Below the pieces are notes generated by a model. It saw nothing but the letters and a program-made list of their open reading frames with translations. It was not told the origin of the DNA and did no database searches. Position numbers and translations under genes: made by a program. Shown one piece after another: positions 23,690 through 35,130 of a stretch of DNA of 64,000 nt. The stretch comes from Sepiola atlantica (taxonomy: Eukaryota; Mollusca; Cephalopoda; Sepiida; Sepiolidae). The first letter of the stretch is position 1. Each line of letters opens with the position of its first letter. The stretch is taken from the NCBI GenBank assembly GCA_963556195.1, contig OY744532.1, positions 78,972,234 to 79,036,233 on the forward strand, read 5' to 3'.

Positions 23690-25200
23690 CTCATTAGGAG
23701 TTCTCAGACAGGCTGTCATCAGTGATTGCTCACTGATAATCACCAGTGGTGTTCTCTGGAATCTGAGTGACAACAAGTCTCCACAGATTTCCAGCGCTCT
23801 CCACCTCATTCGATAACTACTGCAAATGAATTTGCGTTATCACAACAGACGCTTACTATCGATTTCTCGTTGGCAACGACCATTGGTCGTCTCTTGAATT
23901 TAGATGGCAATAAACCTCCCCAAGGTCCCAGTGCTCTCCGCACTCTTCTAGTGGTGGTCTTGTTAGTGCTCTCCCTTCTCGGTCTTTCTATCCTCCTTGA
24001 CCCTTCACGACTGTTTTGTGTAGTATCGACCGATGCTGGTGCCATCACTTTTTGGAGGCGGGGGATAGTTTATAAAATTGCTTGCAGTTTCTGTCAATGG
24101 ATTTTTGTGGTGTTCTTTATGTGATTTTGTTTTCTTCCTATGGCACCTTACATGTGATTGGTTAGTCTTCGTAGCTTATGTGGGAAGGTTTCCGCATTCA
24201 AGGATTTTCCTTGAGATTTCAGCGGTTTTTTTAATTGCCGCCCGTTGTATGGTCTCAGTCTTCACATTTGATTCCAATTTCTCTCAGGAGTGTTCCTAGT
24301 GCTTCTACGATTATTGGTATTATATTTACTTTCTTCATACTCCCTATCCCGTTCAATTCTCTGGCGTTTTTCTGTCTTCTTGCTCTTCACCCTGTGGTCG
24401 GCTGGGACGGCGAAATCTATGATTTTGCAGAGTTTTTCTTTCTTTTTGATTATTATGACATCCAGTCACCTTGCTTGTATGAGTTTATCTGTTTGTACCT
24501 CCGTATCCCCGAGCATTTTGTTTTCGTTTTCAAGTACTGTTTCTGGCTAATGTGTGTTCGGAATGCATTTGTTCTCATATCTACCAGTGTACTGCTCTCT
24601 CCACGCAGTTATGCCTATTTTTGTATTATTTTGGAACCAGTTTTGGGCATTCTCTTATTATGTGATTTAATGTTTTGCTTTTGTGTCCGCACAATCTGCA
24701 TTTACTGTTTTCCTGGGTTTTATCTATTTTATCGTTAATGTAGTTTGCCCGAATCGCATTGTTTCGTGCAGCTGTCAGTAGGAATTCCCTTTTTCTGTTC
24801 AGGTGTCTTTTTCTGGCGTGATCAGCTTTTCTGTGTTTTGGTTAATGAATTTCTCCAGTTCTTTTTTCTTGTCGTCCACACAGTCTTATATAGTTACCAG
24901 TCCTCTTCTCTCGTCGTTTCTTTTTACGTAGAGTCTGTCTGCATCGTCTTTTGGATGTACTGCGTTGTGCATGGGCATTAATTTTCTAGTCCTCTGGTCA
25001 AGGTGCTTGAGTTTTTCTTTTGTCCAGCTCATGAATGGTTCGGAGTATCTTATTAGTGATACGCCTAGGTAGTTTCTGCTATATAATTTCGTTTCTAAGA
25101 GCTTTCTTGTTCTTCTCAGATATTTCTTTCCAATCTCCTCTTTTATTTCTGTTGATTTGATTGTGTAGAACCATGTTGCCCCACTCGACGACCGTCAACC
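23690..25200 (-). pseudogene. LINE, RT C-terminus to 3' end, degenerate
   Basis: Minus strand in order: IRYSEPFMSWTKEKLKHLDQ, RTRKLMPMHNAVHPKDDADR, LYVKRNDERRGLVTI, then the CCHC-like tail region (KCRLCGHKSKTLNHIIRECP), then a long 3' UTR. The 3' end carries 'ctcctaatgagtaaata' and TAA-rich sequence. The blocks match a well-known invertebrate LINE (YS.GII.W...EL..LDRKTRK....H..LHP..D..RLY..R..GGRGL). Many stops and frameshifts. Same family and strand as 26,450-27,448. Confidence 0.8.
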
Positions 25201-25272
25201 CTAACGTTGTGTGTCCTTGGCATTCTTGTCTCCATCGTCTAACCGAGTCGTCTATCCACTGACGAATCGCCG

Positions 25273-25800
25273 AGGGCACAGCACTGGCCCACAAGTAAAA
25301 TAAAATAAACACAACTCTCGAGAAAGAACACACACACATATACGTTGTGTATAATTTAGTTTGAACTATGAGTGTGTGTGACACTGTCGCGGACTGTCGA
25401 GATCCCCATTGTCGTTGCTCAAGTCGTCAGCTCATCTCATCGTTTTCCGGTCCGATCCGCTCTCTGTGGAGGTTCGATCTTAACTGCTCGGCTTCTCACC
25501 GAAACCCAAACTCGTTAACTTTTTGTTATGAACCTTACTGTCGTCAAACTGTCGTAAAACTAACCTACCTCACTGTTGCAAAACGCCGTCACCCCCAAAT
25601 GTCGTGTCCGGTATTCTTTTCTGAGTGACCTGTCCTAAACAATGGAAACTGAGCACTCCCGCATTTTCTTTTGTCTCTGTCGATGAGCTACTTCCTATCC
25701 TCGCGGCCTTCATTACTGACCACTCCCGCATCCCATTTGTCTCTGTCGATGAGTCACTTCCTATCCTCGCGGCCTTCATTGTATCATAATTGTGTCTGCT
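25273..25800. other. probable insertion splitting the LINE, with internal ~66-bp duplication
   Basis: This segment does not continue the LINE frame on either side and is less AT-rich. It contains a direct duplication (about 25,653-25,711 and 25,720-25,782; shared 'tttgtctctgtcgatgag' and 'cttcctatcctcgcggcc'). I cannot identify it. It may be an unrelated transposable element. Confidence 0.45.
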
Positions 25801-25859
25801 TCCAGAACTTCCAATTATTTATAGCTGCCATGTTCACCTAGCACCCACATCTGCTCTTA

Positions 25860-26390
25860 GTTGGGTAGTTTCATACCCTCAGTCATCTCCAGCTTTCCCC
25901 TTTTCATCTCTATCAGTGCACACTTTTCCATTCCGAATTCCATTTGACATTTGAATGTCCTGGCTGAAGATTTTGGTTGTATTTATCAGAGAACGGAAAA
26001 TGCCTTTCAGTATTTTGATCACCGTCAGGTGTTGTCCTCCAGCTGCCAGTTCTAATCTCCGTGTTCTCATTGCTTTCTTGGTAAGATTAATAATTTTGTC
26101 GGATATCTTGTACATTTTTAAGCATTCAATCATCCATGCTTGCGGGGTTCTGTCGAAACATTCTTATAGTCAATCTATGTCATGAATATGTTATTTATCC
26201 TGCTTTTGTCATCTTTCAGGATCTTTTGATCTATGTATAACAGATAATGAGCCCCTCTTATTCCTTTGCGGCATCACTTTTGTTCCTAGGAGAGTAGCCC
26301 ACGGCTGTTCAGGAAATGGTAAATTTGCTCTCTTAGTTGTACCGTTAAGATTTTTCACATTATTGGTACGCATTTATTAGTCCGTAATTG
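25860..26390 (-). pseudogene. LINE reverse transcriptase fingers/palm fragment
   Basis: Minus frames give NKCVPIM, a decayed SRGLLS...QK.CRKG, then AWMIECLKMYKISDKIINL and TKKAMRTRRLELAAGG. This matches the C.PT.YK.LT / EQ.GCRKG / DS.PH.WI...L.......... region of the same LINE family as 23,690-25,200, probably the same insertion upstream of the interrupting segment. Confidence 0.7.
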
Positions 26391-26449
26391 CTTGTAGTCG
26401 TTCCCTTTCTGGCGTCTTTTTGTATGAGTGTTGTCCTTTCTTTGATTAT

Positions 26450-27448
26450 TATTATTATTTACTCACTAGGAGTTATCACACTGGTCATTGTCAGTGATCG
26501 CCCACTGCTAACAACCTGTGGTATTCCCTGGAGTCTCAGTGACAACAAGTCTCCTCAGACTTCCAGTATGCTCCACCTCTTTTCGTTCATCATCGCTGAT
26601 GACCTTGCGGTATCGCAACAGCCACCTACCACCGATTTCCCGCTGATAAGGGCAATTGGTCCCCTCTGGGGCCCGAGTGGCAACAAGCCTCCCCAAGGTC
26701 CCAGAGCTGTCCGCGCTCTTCCAGTGGAGGTCTGGTTTGCGCTTTCCCTCCTCGACCTTCTGTTCATAATTTTCGTGGTGTCAGCCTATGCTTGCGCCTC
26801 TATCGTGCGGTTGTATTTTCCCCGGTTCTGTTGTCTTATGCTTCCATGTGTTTGTTCTCCATTCGTTGCTTATGTGGGTTGGTTTCCGCATTCGAGGATA
26901 TTTCTCAGGATTGTAGCTGTTTTGATCATTACTGTCCTTTGTATGGTCTCAGTTATCCCTTTGATTCCTATTTCTCCTAGTATTTTCTCCATGTTTTTGG
27001 GGACTGTTCCTAGTGCTCCTACGATTATTGGTGTTATACTGACTTTCTTCATGTTCCATATTCCTTTCAGTTCTCTGGCAAGTTCAGTATATTTGCTTCT
27101 TTTTTCCGTCTCTTTGATCTTCACTCTGTGGTCCGCTGGAACGGCAAAGTCTACGATTTTGCAGGATTTTTCTTTCTTGTTGATTATTATCATATCCGGT
27201 CTCCTTGCTGTTATGGGTTTGTCTGTTTGTACATTCATATCCCATATGATTTTGTGTTTTTCGTTTTCTAGTACAGTTTCTGGTTTGTGTTTGTACCGTT
27301 TTTTTGCACATTCGAAATGCAGTTGTTTGCACATTTCCCGGTGTACTTCTTTCCCCACGCTGTCATGTCTGTTCTTGTATTCCTTTTGGGCTAGCTTGCT
27401 GCATTCACTTATTATATGATTTATCGTTTCGTCTCTTTGTCCACACAA
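26450..27448 (-). pseudogene. LINE C-terminal ORF segment, best preserved, with 3' UTR
   Basis: A 192-codon minus frame from 27,448: MCGQRDETINHIISECSKLA (C-x2-H-x4-C-like remainder of a zinc knuckle), RHDSVGKEVH, ARRPDMIIINKKEKSCKIVD, FAVPADHRVKIKETEKRSKY, VSITPIIVGALGTVPKN. This is the canonical tail of the family, in which RP D..I and D.A.P.D.R...KE.EK..KY are conserved. The start methionine is internal; the 5' part is lost at the (TTA)n array. The 3' UTR ends in (TAA)n at about 26,450, a usual LINE tail. A long plus-strand frame opposite is only its shadow. Confidence 0.85.
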
Positions 27449-27467
27449 TCGGCATTTGCTGTTTTCC

Positions 27468-27468
<1 letters not shown>

Positions 27469-27557
<89 letters not shown>
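27469..27557. repeat. (TTA)n microsatellite
   Basis: About 30 units at the 5'-truncated edge of the LINE. Confidence 0.95.
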
Positions 27558-27661
27558 CATGGTATACTTTTGTATGCTTCTTCATATAATTAGTTTGTAT
27601 TTAATGACTGATAATTTTTATGTATTTTTCGAATTCTGATTGTTATATTTTGGAACCTATG

Positions 27662-27708
27662 CTGATGAAGACACAACTGTGAATTAATAAAGATTTTCGT
27701 CTTAGAAA
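27662..27708 (+). ncRNA. hammerhead-like motif (relic)
   Basis: CTGATGA (27,662-27,668), stem AGAC/GTCT with long loop, then two extra bases and GAAAC. The preceding CTATG matches the stem I strand of the 62.5-kb array, but the 3' partner is absent. Confidence 0.35.
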
Positions 27709-27786
27709 CGATCGTACTCCTAAACTGTGCTTGATGTTGAATTATTGGAACGGATATACATAAATACGTTGTAACTTTTTCAATGT

Positions 27787-27821
27787 CTATACATACATAC
27801 ATACATACATACATACATACA

Positions 27822-27850
<29 letters not shown>
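27787..27850. repeat. (CATA)n microsatellite
   Basis: About 16 units. Confidence 0.95.
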
Positions 27851-27852
<2 letters not shown>

Positions 27853-27859
27853 TTAGTCG

Positions 27860-28320
27860 TCTCACACGATAGTTTTAATCTATCAAAGTTAGTAAAGATC
27901 TTTTATTTTTCTAGAGTTTTAAAATAACGTAATCTAACGTCACGTCTGAGGTCAACCACTGTTACCTGATTCCCCGCTCACCGCTTTCTCGGACAATATC
28001 ATTATTTTACTGGTAGTGTTCTTCGACCTACTTACGTCTTGGACAAGGAATGTTTTCGCTTTGTTCATTTCCTTCAAAAGTAATTATTTGTGTTCTGTCT
28101 GTTTTATTTTGACGCCAAGAGAGTCTGCAGACGAGACGGGTACAAAACCCGCACCTTTCACCATAACGTTATACAACCATTAAGAATAGATTCGTTGACA
28201 GATAAACACACACACACCTTGCTTTACATATGTAGATTTGTGATGACCCTGTCTTTCCATATATGTCTGTCTATGCGAGGATGCAATTGAAAAAAATCCT
28301 ATACCAAGATAAACCACAAT
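27860..28320. other. unassigned stretch
   Basis: No gene or repeat recognised. Confidence 0.4.
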
Positions 28321-28331
28321 TTTTCATGAGT

Positions 28332-28680
28332 CTTGATTTACTCCTCTCCAGGAGTTAGGCACAAGGCCAGTTTTTATCTTACACCCACAAGTAAGATGTG
28401 ACCCAAGGTCGGATCGGGAAAGTGGGGTTTAAAAATTGCCTGGGCAGCCCAGTCGGCATTCCCTGGTAAGGGTGCCCCAGGCAGTAAGCAATAAACTTAC
28501 TCCTCCCCAAAGAGGGGAGGCGAAGCCTGGGAGGGTGGACCTCCTAGAACTGCACAGGACAGACCCATAGACCGGCGTAAATCAAGCCCCGAAGGCCAAG
28601 ACAATACCAGTCTATGGGGTGCAGTATCCATCAAAACAGATACTACACTTTGATCTTAGCCAAAAGGCCAAGAAAGGCCA
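28332..28680 (-). mobile_element. U2-snRNA-headed SINE, complete copy with target-site duplication
   Basis: Read on the minus strand: the head is nearly U2 snRNA 5' sequence ('ggccttttggctaagatcaa', then 'gtgtagtatctgtt', with one extra A against U2), followed by a non-U2 body and a tail ending 'gagaggagtaaatcaa'. The direct repeat 'ttttcatgagt' flanks it at 28,321-28,331 and 28,681-28,691, as expected for target-primed retrotransposition. Body and tail are nearly identical to 52,721-53,042 and 60,007-60,334. The Sm site and 3' stem loops of real U2 are missing. Mobilised presumably by a LINE in trans. Confidence 0.85.
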
Positions 28681-28691
28681 TTTTCATGAGT

Positions 28692-29485
28692 AACGAAAAA
28701 TCCTGTAATGGAATGAAACTAGTTACCTTAACAGTAGCAGAAACTCGCTATGAAGGGAGCTGATAACAGACTTATTGTTTGGAAGAAACAGCTTACCTTG
28801 TGGGATTACTTCATTTCAACCTCCAGGCAATGTCGGGTCATCAGGAGAGAATACGCACCGTTTCAGGGCATTTCTCTCAACAACTTTTTTACGTATTGCC
28901 CCCCCCCCCCATTATCTTAATCGCATTTCAATCTAACTGTTCAATGAAATCAAAACAACTGACGGCTTAGCGTCTCACGTGTCGTTTAATGACTCCGCGT
29001 CTCGTCTGTTTTTGTTTTTGTTTTTAACGGCTGAGCGTCTTACGTCTTTGTTGTATAAAAACGTTCTTTTATATCGAAGAGAAAACAACAACAAAATTTA
29101 ATAAATAAATAAATTAAAAAAAAATAAATAGCTAAATAAATAAATAAATAAATAAAATAAATATAAATACTTAAATAAATAACATTCCTAAATTATCCAA
29201 AAGGTTCAAGGGAGATAATTCATGAATAATTTTAAAAAATGATAAAAAAAATGTTTTCATCTCACAGAGGTAGTTATACAGTGGACACTTTCTATTATAT
29301 CACCATGTGGTATTCCTTTTCGCCCAGAGCAACCTTATTTCTTCGGTTTTCCATCTCCCTCTGTCGTCTGTTTTTCTTGACTCGTGATTTAGTAGATTCC
29401 TCTTTTTCATTATACAATGCCAAACAAATCTGGTATATAACATGACAACATTTTCCAACTGTTGATAATATTTCTTTGTATCTAA
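28692..29485. other. unassigned stretch with poly-C and (AAAT)n
   Basis: Poly-C run at about 28,899-28,910; AAAT-type repeats at about 29,100-29,185. No gene recognised. Confidence 0.5.
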
Positions 29486-29905
29486 TTATTTATGTAGCGC
29501 ATTGCTTATTGTATGGTCAAGCATGCGCCATTCTTCTGAACTGCTGACCGGTGGGAATTTTATTCTGGGAAGTTTCATCTCACTCTCTGACGCAACTGCA
29601 TGGATATCCTCGGCACTGTGGGTTACGTCCTGGCCTTGCTTTTCCGACGTCTTATCTGTGATAGCAGAGCGCTGCTTATGAGTCATTGGGTGAGAAGCAC
29701 ATCCCATCTTGCTTCGATGAATCTTCATTCCTTTTTGGGAGTTAGATTTCCGTCCACAGACGCATGGGAAGTCCGTATATTGTTCTTTATTCGTTATCCG
29801 TTGATCGATCTGAGTCGTTTTCCAATAGTTTCGGTTTGATCCATCATCCTTTCTCCCTTTCGATGGACCTTGAAAGCATTGTAAGGTTGTATTAGGGGTT
29901 TGCAC
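29486..29905 (-). pseudogene. LINE N-terminal fragment with zinc-finger-like motif
   Basis: 139-codon minus frame. At about residues 48-70 it has FPCVCGRKSNSQKGMKIHRS followed by KMGC, a C-x-C...H...C finger like those before the RT of R2/R4-like and related LINEs (C.CG..F....GL.IH...M.C). Downstream IKFPPVSSSEEWRMLDHTIS resembles the spacer leading into the RT. The RT itself is missing. Could belong to the same family as the LINEs at 23.7-27.4 kb. Confidence 0.6.
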
Positions 29906-30595
29906 AATGATATCGTTAGGAGTCTGCGTTCGCGCTGGAAAACCGTGAACAGTAAAAACGACATTCTACTTTATAATATATCATTTTATTTATAACTATG
30001 AAAATAAAAATGATAAAAATTAAAAAATAAGAATAATAAAATGATGGCATGCTGTTAGGTCTGGGAACAGCACCAGAGAGGCGTCATCATTCATCCCCAA
30101 GCAACGTCGTCTAATGATAACAAAATAATCTTCCCAAACGCATGCGCAGAACTGACGCCACTGCTCGAATGACCACAGACAGAAACATAATTCTTTTTGG
30201 GGTTTTTAATTATCGGCTTATCTATTCTATTGACGCATAATCAACGACATAATGATAATTAACAACATTTATTAAATAAAAATCAGATTTTTTCAGCGTC
30301 TGATAATTAATTACTTTTAATTTGATTAACAAAAGTCACGAAGAGATTTTACTCGATTTTATAGGCAGGTTTTGCTTTTACTTTTCATTCGTTTTATCGT
30401 TTCCTCCGACGACACTCATGATTATTATAATTTATAACCTCTAACAATTATATATTGTACGTGATATGCATATGTACATATGTGAATATACATAGTGGGT
30501 TACAAATATCGAACAAGTTTTATTCAATAGAAAATTTTCGAAGATAGATACATTGTATTTAACATGATGTTCGGGTTTTATATGCATGCACGCCC
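29906..30595. other. mostly unassigned stretch
   Basis: At 29,904-29,942 there is a segment ('acaatgatatcgt', 'gtctgcgttcg') that recurs twice at 56,463-56,640. The rest is AT-rich with no recognised feature. Confidence 0.45.
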
Positions 30596-30597
<2 letters not shown>

Positions 30598-30682
<85 letters not shown>

Positions 30683-30765
30683 TAGAAGAAAAAAGAGTGA
30701 TAAATATGCGACGATTGTCCAAATTTATTTCAAATTTCAATTGTTCAATGCAAGGTGTATTCAAG

Positions 30766-30852
<87 letters not shown>

Positions 30853-30854
30853 AG

Positions 30855-30892
<38 letters not shown>
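30598..30892. repeat. three (TA)n arrays separated by 'caaggtgta' repeats
   Basis: (TA)n at 30,598-30,680, 30,769-30,848 and 30,859-30,892. 'caaggtgta' occurs three times around the second array, twice directly before it and once after it. Confidence 0.95.
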
Positions 30893-30897
<5 letters not shown>

Positions 30898-31135
30898 AAA
30901 GAAGCTTTGAATCATTTTAAACAAAAAAAAGGAAAATGCAGTTTAAATTCCCAGAGAAACTAAGTCCAAGATATCGCAGATTAGCATTCGTTGGAAAATT
31001 AATAAAAAAGAAAAAAGGGGATTCAAGTATCTAACAGTGAAACAAAAACAGGGGACCTTATCTTAAGCGTGAAATATTAAAACGGGAATCATCAGCTGTT
31101 TACGATGTAACTGTTTCGGCTCTCCAATGGTACTA
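30893..31135 (+). repeat. dispersed repeat family D, copy 1
   Basis: Starts 'gtctaaagaagctttga' directly after (TA)n and runs to 'actgtttcgg'. Shares 'aatgcagtttaaattcccag', 'gtatctaacagtgaaacaaa' and 'atcatcagctgtttac' with 36,048-36,330, and its first ~100 bp with 33,293-33,398. Function unknown; non-coding. Confidence 0.85.
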
Positions 31136-31199
31136 ATCAAATGACCATTTCCCTAATAATCAAGTGTAGAAATAATTCAGCTTAAATTTAACTAATGTA

Positions 31200-31330
31200 T
31201 ACATAAATAAATAAATAATAATAATAAAAAAATAATAATAATAATATATTACACTTAAGACCGTGTGATATGGTAATTTGCATACCAAATAACATTAATA
31301 ATAATAATGATAATAATAATAATAATGGAT
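31200..31330. repeat. imperfect (AAT)n tracts
   Basis: Two short AAT-rich blocks at about 31,207-31,247 and 31,293-31,326. Confidence 0.7.
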
Positions 31331-31627
31331 ATTATGTATCTGTCTGCTGTCTGTCTGTCTGAAGCCGAAACTCCATCAGAGTAATATTTACTTAGTCTGC
31401 CAGCTTCTTTATATACTACTACAAAAACCGCCGTAAACACTATGCGCATTTCTCAATTTACATAATTAATTGCTTTTAATCTTCTAATAAATTAGTATTC
31501 GCAAATATACACTCATGATTGTTTTCTTCAGATTTCCACATGTATTTACGCTATTTTTCTCGCTAACAATCTTACTTATAAATTATAATTATTTCTTTTA
31601 TTATTTGTATATATATATATAAATAAT

Positions 31628-31632
31628 AACCC

Positions 31633-31722
<90 letters not shown>

Positions 31723-31730
31723 GAGTTACG
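31628..31730. repeat. (TA)n with inverted flanks
   Basis: (TA)n at about 31,640-31,717. Left flank 'aacccatttcat' and right flank 'atgaaatgagtt' are reverse complements with one mismatch, so the whole tract is a potential long hairpin. Confidence 0.85.
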
Positions 31731-31959
31731 TAGTTAATCTATCTACTGAGAAACTGATTGAACAGCCAGTGTTACTCCATTGAAAAATTTACCTCCCTCT
31801 GATTAATCAGTATGCACACAAGCCGGGCGCGTTATTTAAAATGTAAACAAAACGCTGGCATTTACTGTGTTACTTCTACTCTGATTCTTTTAATTAAAAC
31901 GTTCTGAATTTGTTTATTTTCTTAATCTTATTAGCAATTATGTTTTAAAACACAATTTT

Positions 31960-32660
31960 TTTTTAATCAAATTGTTTAATTAAAATAATAATTGATTTAC
32001 AAATTACTATGAAAAAAAAACACACACGCACACTATAATGAATTTAGTTTAGGTAAACTTTTTTTTCGAGAGTATTTAAAAACTATTCGTGTTTACTGTA
32101 TTTGATTTTTTAATAGTTTTATTTTAGGTACACCTTTTCTTCCGATTTTAAAACTGTCCAATATTATCATTTTCTTCTTTTGTTTATGATTTCGGTTTCA
32201 CATTTTACGCTGTAAAGCTTTTATTTTTAAACTGTTTTATTATTCCGTGTTTTACTTATTAAAATAAAAGATGTGATTTTTTTCTTTATATCAACAAAGA
32301 ATTTAACACATTGTACTGGAAAACAATATAACTGATTTTAGAATCAAATTGTTTAATTAAAAAAAGGTCATTTAACAAACACACACACACATTCTAACGA
32401 ATTTAATTTACGTAAACTTTCCTTCCGATAGCATTTAAATAACTAATCGTGTTCACTGTATTTGATTTTTTGTGTGCTTTTTTACTGTAGGACCCACGCT
32501 AACTTTGACCCCGTCGTTACGGTTAGGGTCAGGGTCGAAGTGGGGGTTAGGGTTAGGGTTTAGAGTTAGGGTTAGGGTCATGTTCAAAGTTAGCGCGGGT
32601 CCTACAGTACAAGAGTACCGATTTTTTAATTTTTTTAATTTTAGGTACACCTTCTTTTCA
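31960..32660. repeat. diverged tandem duplication, second copy hosting a MITE
   Basis: The segment 31,960-32,145 is repeated at about 32,335-32,660: shared 'tcaaattgtttaattaaaa', 'cgtgttyactgtatttgatt' and 'attttaggtacacctt'. The second copy contains the TA-flanked MITE at 32,485-32,607; the first does not. Confidence 0.75.
32485..32607. mobile_element. TA-flanked MITE with TTAGGG-like core, copy 1
   Basis: Terminal inverted repeats ('ctgtaggacccacgctaac' / reverse complement of 'gttagcgcgggtcctacag'), flanked by TA at 32,483-32,484 and 32,608-32,609. The 123-bp body is largely TTAGGG/TCAGGG-like hexamers. TA target duplication is the Tc1/mariner hallmark. No transposase. Related copies: 46,211-46,348 and 47,148-47,287. 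Confidence 0.85.
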
Positions 32661-32699
32661 AATTTCAATAATAGTGTTCGCTGTCTTTAGTTTTTTAAA

Positions 32700-33010
32700 T
32701 TGTTGATTATAACAAATTCATTGAATCAAATTTTTTTTCTTTTTTTCTTTTCTTAACTACAAATATTTCGAAGTATGGGGGAAGGTAAAAAAAAAATTGG
32801 GAGGGCAAATTTTTTTATATTCTATAAATAAAAATATTTCTATTCATGGTGAAGGGTAAAAAAAAATTGGGGTGGGGTCGAGATTTAAAAAAAAAAAATT
32901 ATTTTTAACTATAAATATTGTTGGTCGGAAACAAAGAAAATCAATGTCTAACCAGCCAAGAAATATGACTGGAGCTCCCTCGGTTTACGGGTGAGCGTTC
33001 ATTTCTGACG
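32700..33010. other. A-rich stretch with short duplication
   Basis: A ~65-bp G/A-rich block ('aaggtaaaaaaaaaattggg' type) is present twice at about 32,770-32,890. No gene. Confidence 0.45.
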
Positions 33011-33013
33011 CGG

Positions 33014-33125
33014 CAGCCTAGCAAAAATATGCGACCGGAGGGAGCATATATTTGCTGGTTGTAGTAGTAGTAGTTGTAGTAGTAGTAGTAGTAGTAGTAG
33101 TAATGATGATGATGATGATGATAAT
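33014..33125. repeat. small palindrome plus compound (GTA)n(GAT)n
   Basis: 33,017-33,055 has 'agcaaaaatatgc' facing 'gcatatatttgct'; (GTA)n at about 33,061-33,100 is followed by (GAT)n to about 33,121. Confidence 0.75.
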
Positions 33126-33292
33126 ATCTAAACTTTACACCCAAGAACCATTCTGCGATATGGTAGCCAGCTATAAAATTATATCGGAATAAAAGTTGCA
33201 TTGAAAAAAAAAGCTTAAGTACCTTAGTTACCACATAGGCAAGTAGATAAGAGGAAGGAAACCTAGTCATACAGATCTAAATACCCAATATA

Positions 33293-33394
33293 TAGTCTAA
33301 AGAAGTTTTGAGTAATTTTAAACAAAAGAATAAAAAGGATAATGCAGTTTAAATTCCCAGAGAAACTAACTAAATCCAAAATATCGCAGACTTA

Positions 33395-33398
<4 letters not shown>
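33293..33398 (+). repeat. dispersed repeat family D, copy 2, cut by (TA)n
   Basis: Same start 'gtctaaagaag' and internal 'atgcagtttaaattcccag'; ends at 'cttagca' where (TA)n begins. Confidence 0.8.
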
Positions 33399-33454
<56 letters not shown>

Positions 33455-33465
33455 TCCAGTTCTTT

Positions 33466-33549
<84 letters not shown>

Positions 33550-33565
33550 AGAGAACTGGAATGCC
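33399..33565. repeat. two (TA)n arrays; second with 17-nt inverted flanks
   Basis: (TA)n 33,399-33,451 and 33,472-33,547. Flanks of the second, 'cattccagttctttcca' and 'tggagagaactggaatg', are inverted repeats, so it can form one long hairpin. Confidence 0.9.
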
Positions 33566-35130
33566 TTGAGTGTCTTCGGTCTCTCTGGACAAGAGTTTGT
33601 CAGGATAACCTGACATGAAGGTACTTCCCCTACAAGTTAACCCCGACCAACTATTAAAAATAACATAGTATTTGAAGCCCAAATAAGATACTCTCGATAC
33701 GGCTACCCCACACTGGCTTGAGACTCTACTCTGATAGCTTATTTCCTCAGGACGCTTTCCTTGGAATTCTGCGCCCTGTTTTTTTTCCGACCGCACCACA
33801 TTACAGAAATTTTAATGTAATGTGAATAAGCATCTTGCTCCCCACCCAAGTTAGCCCTTGTAAATATGGCTTCTACTAAAGTAGCCCCTTACGTTTGAGT
33901 AGCAATATGCCTTGTCTATGGTAACAAATGTAAAAACCAAAAAATAACCACAATGCATTTACGGCAAATCAGTTGTTTAAATTATTTAATTTTGAAGCAT
34001 AACACTTATTGGAAGCCATTCATTGTATGCAATTATTTGAACACAAATTGTTTTTTTAAAATCCATATCTTGTGTTGCATATACATCTTCGCTTCAAGGA
34101 TAGACCTAATGTCTCGCCAGTCATAATCTAATAAAATTCATGTTTGATATCAAATGCAAATCACAAATAATTGTATTACAATTAAATCATACCTCGGGCT
34201 TCGCTCCGTCTGCTCTTGTGACTGGGGAACTTCATCTACCGATCATCTCCATAGGGAGAACTCTCGCGCTGGAATTAAAGTCTCACAGCAACCAAAGAAA
34301 AGAAGAATATTCTCGAATTTGGAGAAGTACCATTTATCGAGATGTTGACGTTGCCTACTTTTCTGCTAGTGGTGGAAGGTTATGGACACCAGAGAGCCTT
34401 AGCCTCTTAATTCCTAATCTATTCTTAAACTATTTCTGTCAACGTTCTGTACGCTAAAACTTCCCAACGAACTCCCAACTTCCATCGCTCACTTTATCAT
34501 TGATCCATGCGACGTCACATCCGTTTCCAGTAACAGCAAGTCTAGGTGACATCTGAGTGCATACGCTGACCCAATCACCCTGATTTCCTGTTTACGTGTT
34601 AACGTTGCCCTGCGAACCCAAATCATTAGATATGTACTAGCGAACATACCGATTACTATTTAACGCTTAGAGAGAAAACATCTTGGGTTCATACTTTTCC
34701 CAACAATATTAGTGTCTAAATAACGACTATATATTTAAAATAAATTAATCGGTTTTTAATTTCCTAAACATCTTAGCATGACATTATTGTAAACGTTTTA
34801 TTGAACACAAGTTGATATTTTCACCATAGTACGTCAGTGGGAAAACTACGGGTTCATACCTTTCAACAAAGTGCGTAAATGACTACAAGAGTTTGTTTTT
34901 TTAAAAACATTTTTAGAAACATTTTCATTTTAATTTTATTCATGTATATTTTAATTTTTTCAATATTAAAAAAAAACGTTTTGAAAATTTATTTTATTTT
35001 ATTTCAAAGTTTTTTTAAAATATTTTATTTTATTTTTGTTTAAAGGAATAATTTAATATTTTAATTATTTTGAAATAAAAAAATATTTATTAATCTTTTT
35101 TATTTAATTATTTTTATTTATTTGTATTTT
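33566..35130. other. unassigned 1.5-kb stretch
   Basis: Two plus frames at 34,140-34,457 (105 codons and an overlapping one) have no domain I recognise. 34,900-35,130 is very AT-rich. Confidence 0.4.

Noticed and set aside
26388..27419. 343-codon plus-strand frame, hydrophobic
   Set aside because: Antisense shadow of the LINE C-terminal ORF on the minus strand, which has the recognisable protein motifs.
28621..28680. Genuine U2 snRNA gene
   Set aside because: Only the 5' ~45 nt match. Branch-site region onward, Sm site and 3' stem loops are absent; flanking direct repeats show a SINE.
30564..30899. Ile-Tyr repeat frames here and in many other places
   Set aside because: Translations of (TA)n microsatellites.
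31085..31125. Family D: CTGATGA and GAAAC on the minus strand as a circularly permuted hammerhead
   Set aside because: Stem II strands are not complementary and the stem I loop is too short in both copies.
34140..34457. 105-codon plus frame as a host exon
   Set aside because: No recognisable domain, and an overlapping frame of similar quality exists; not supported.
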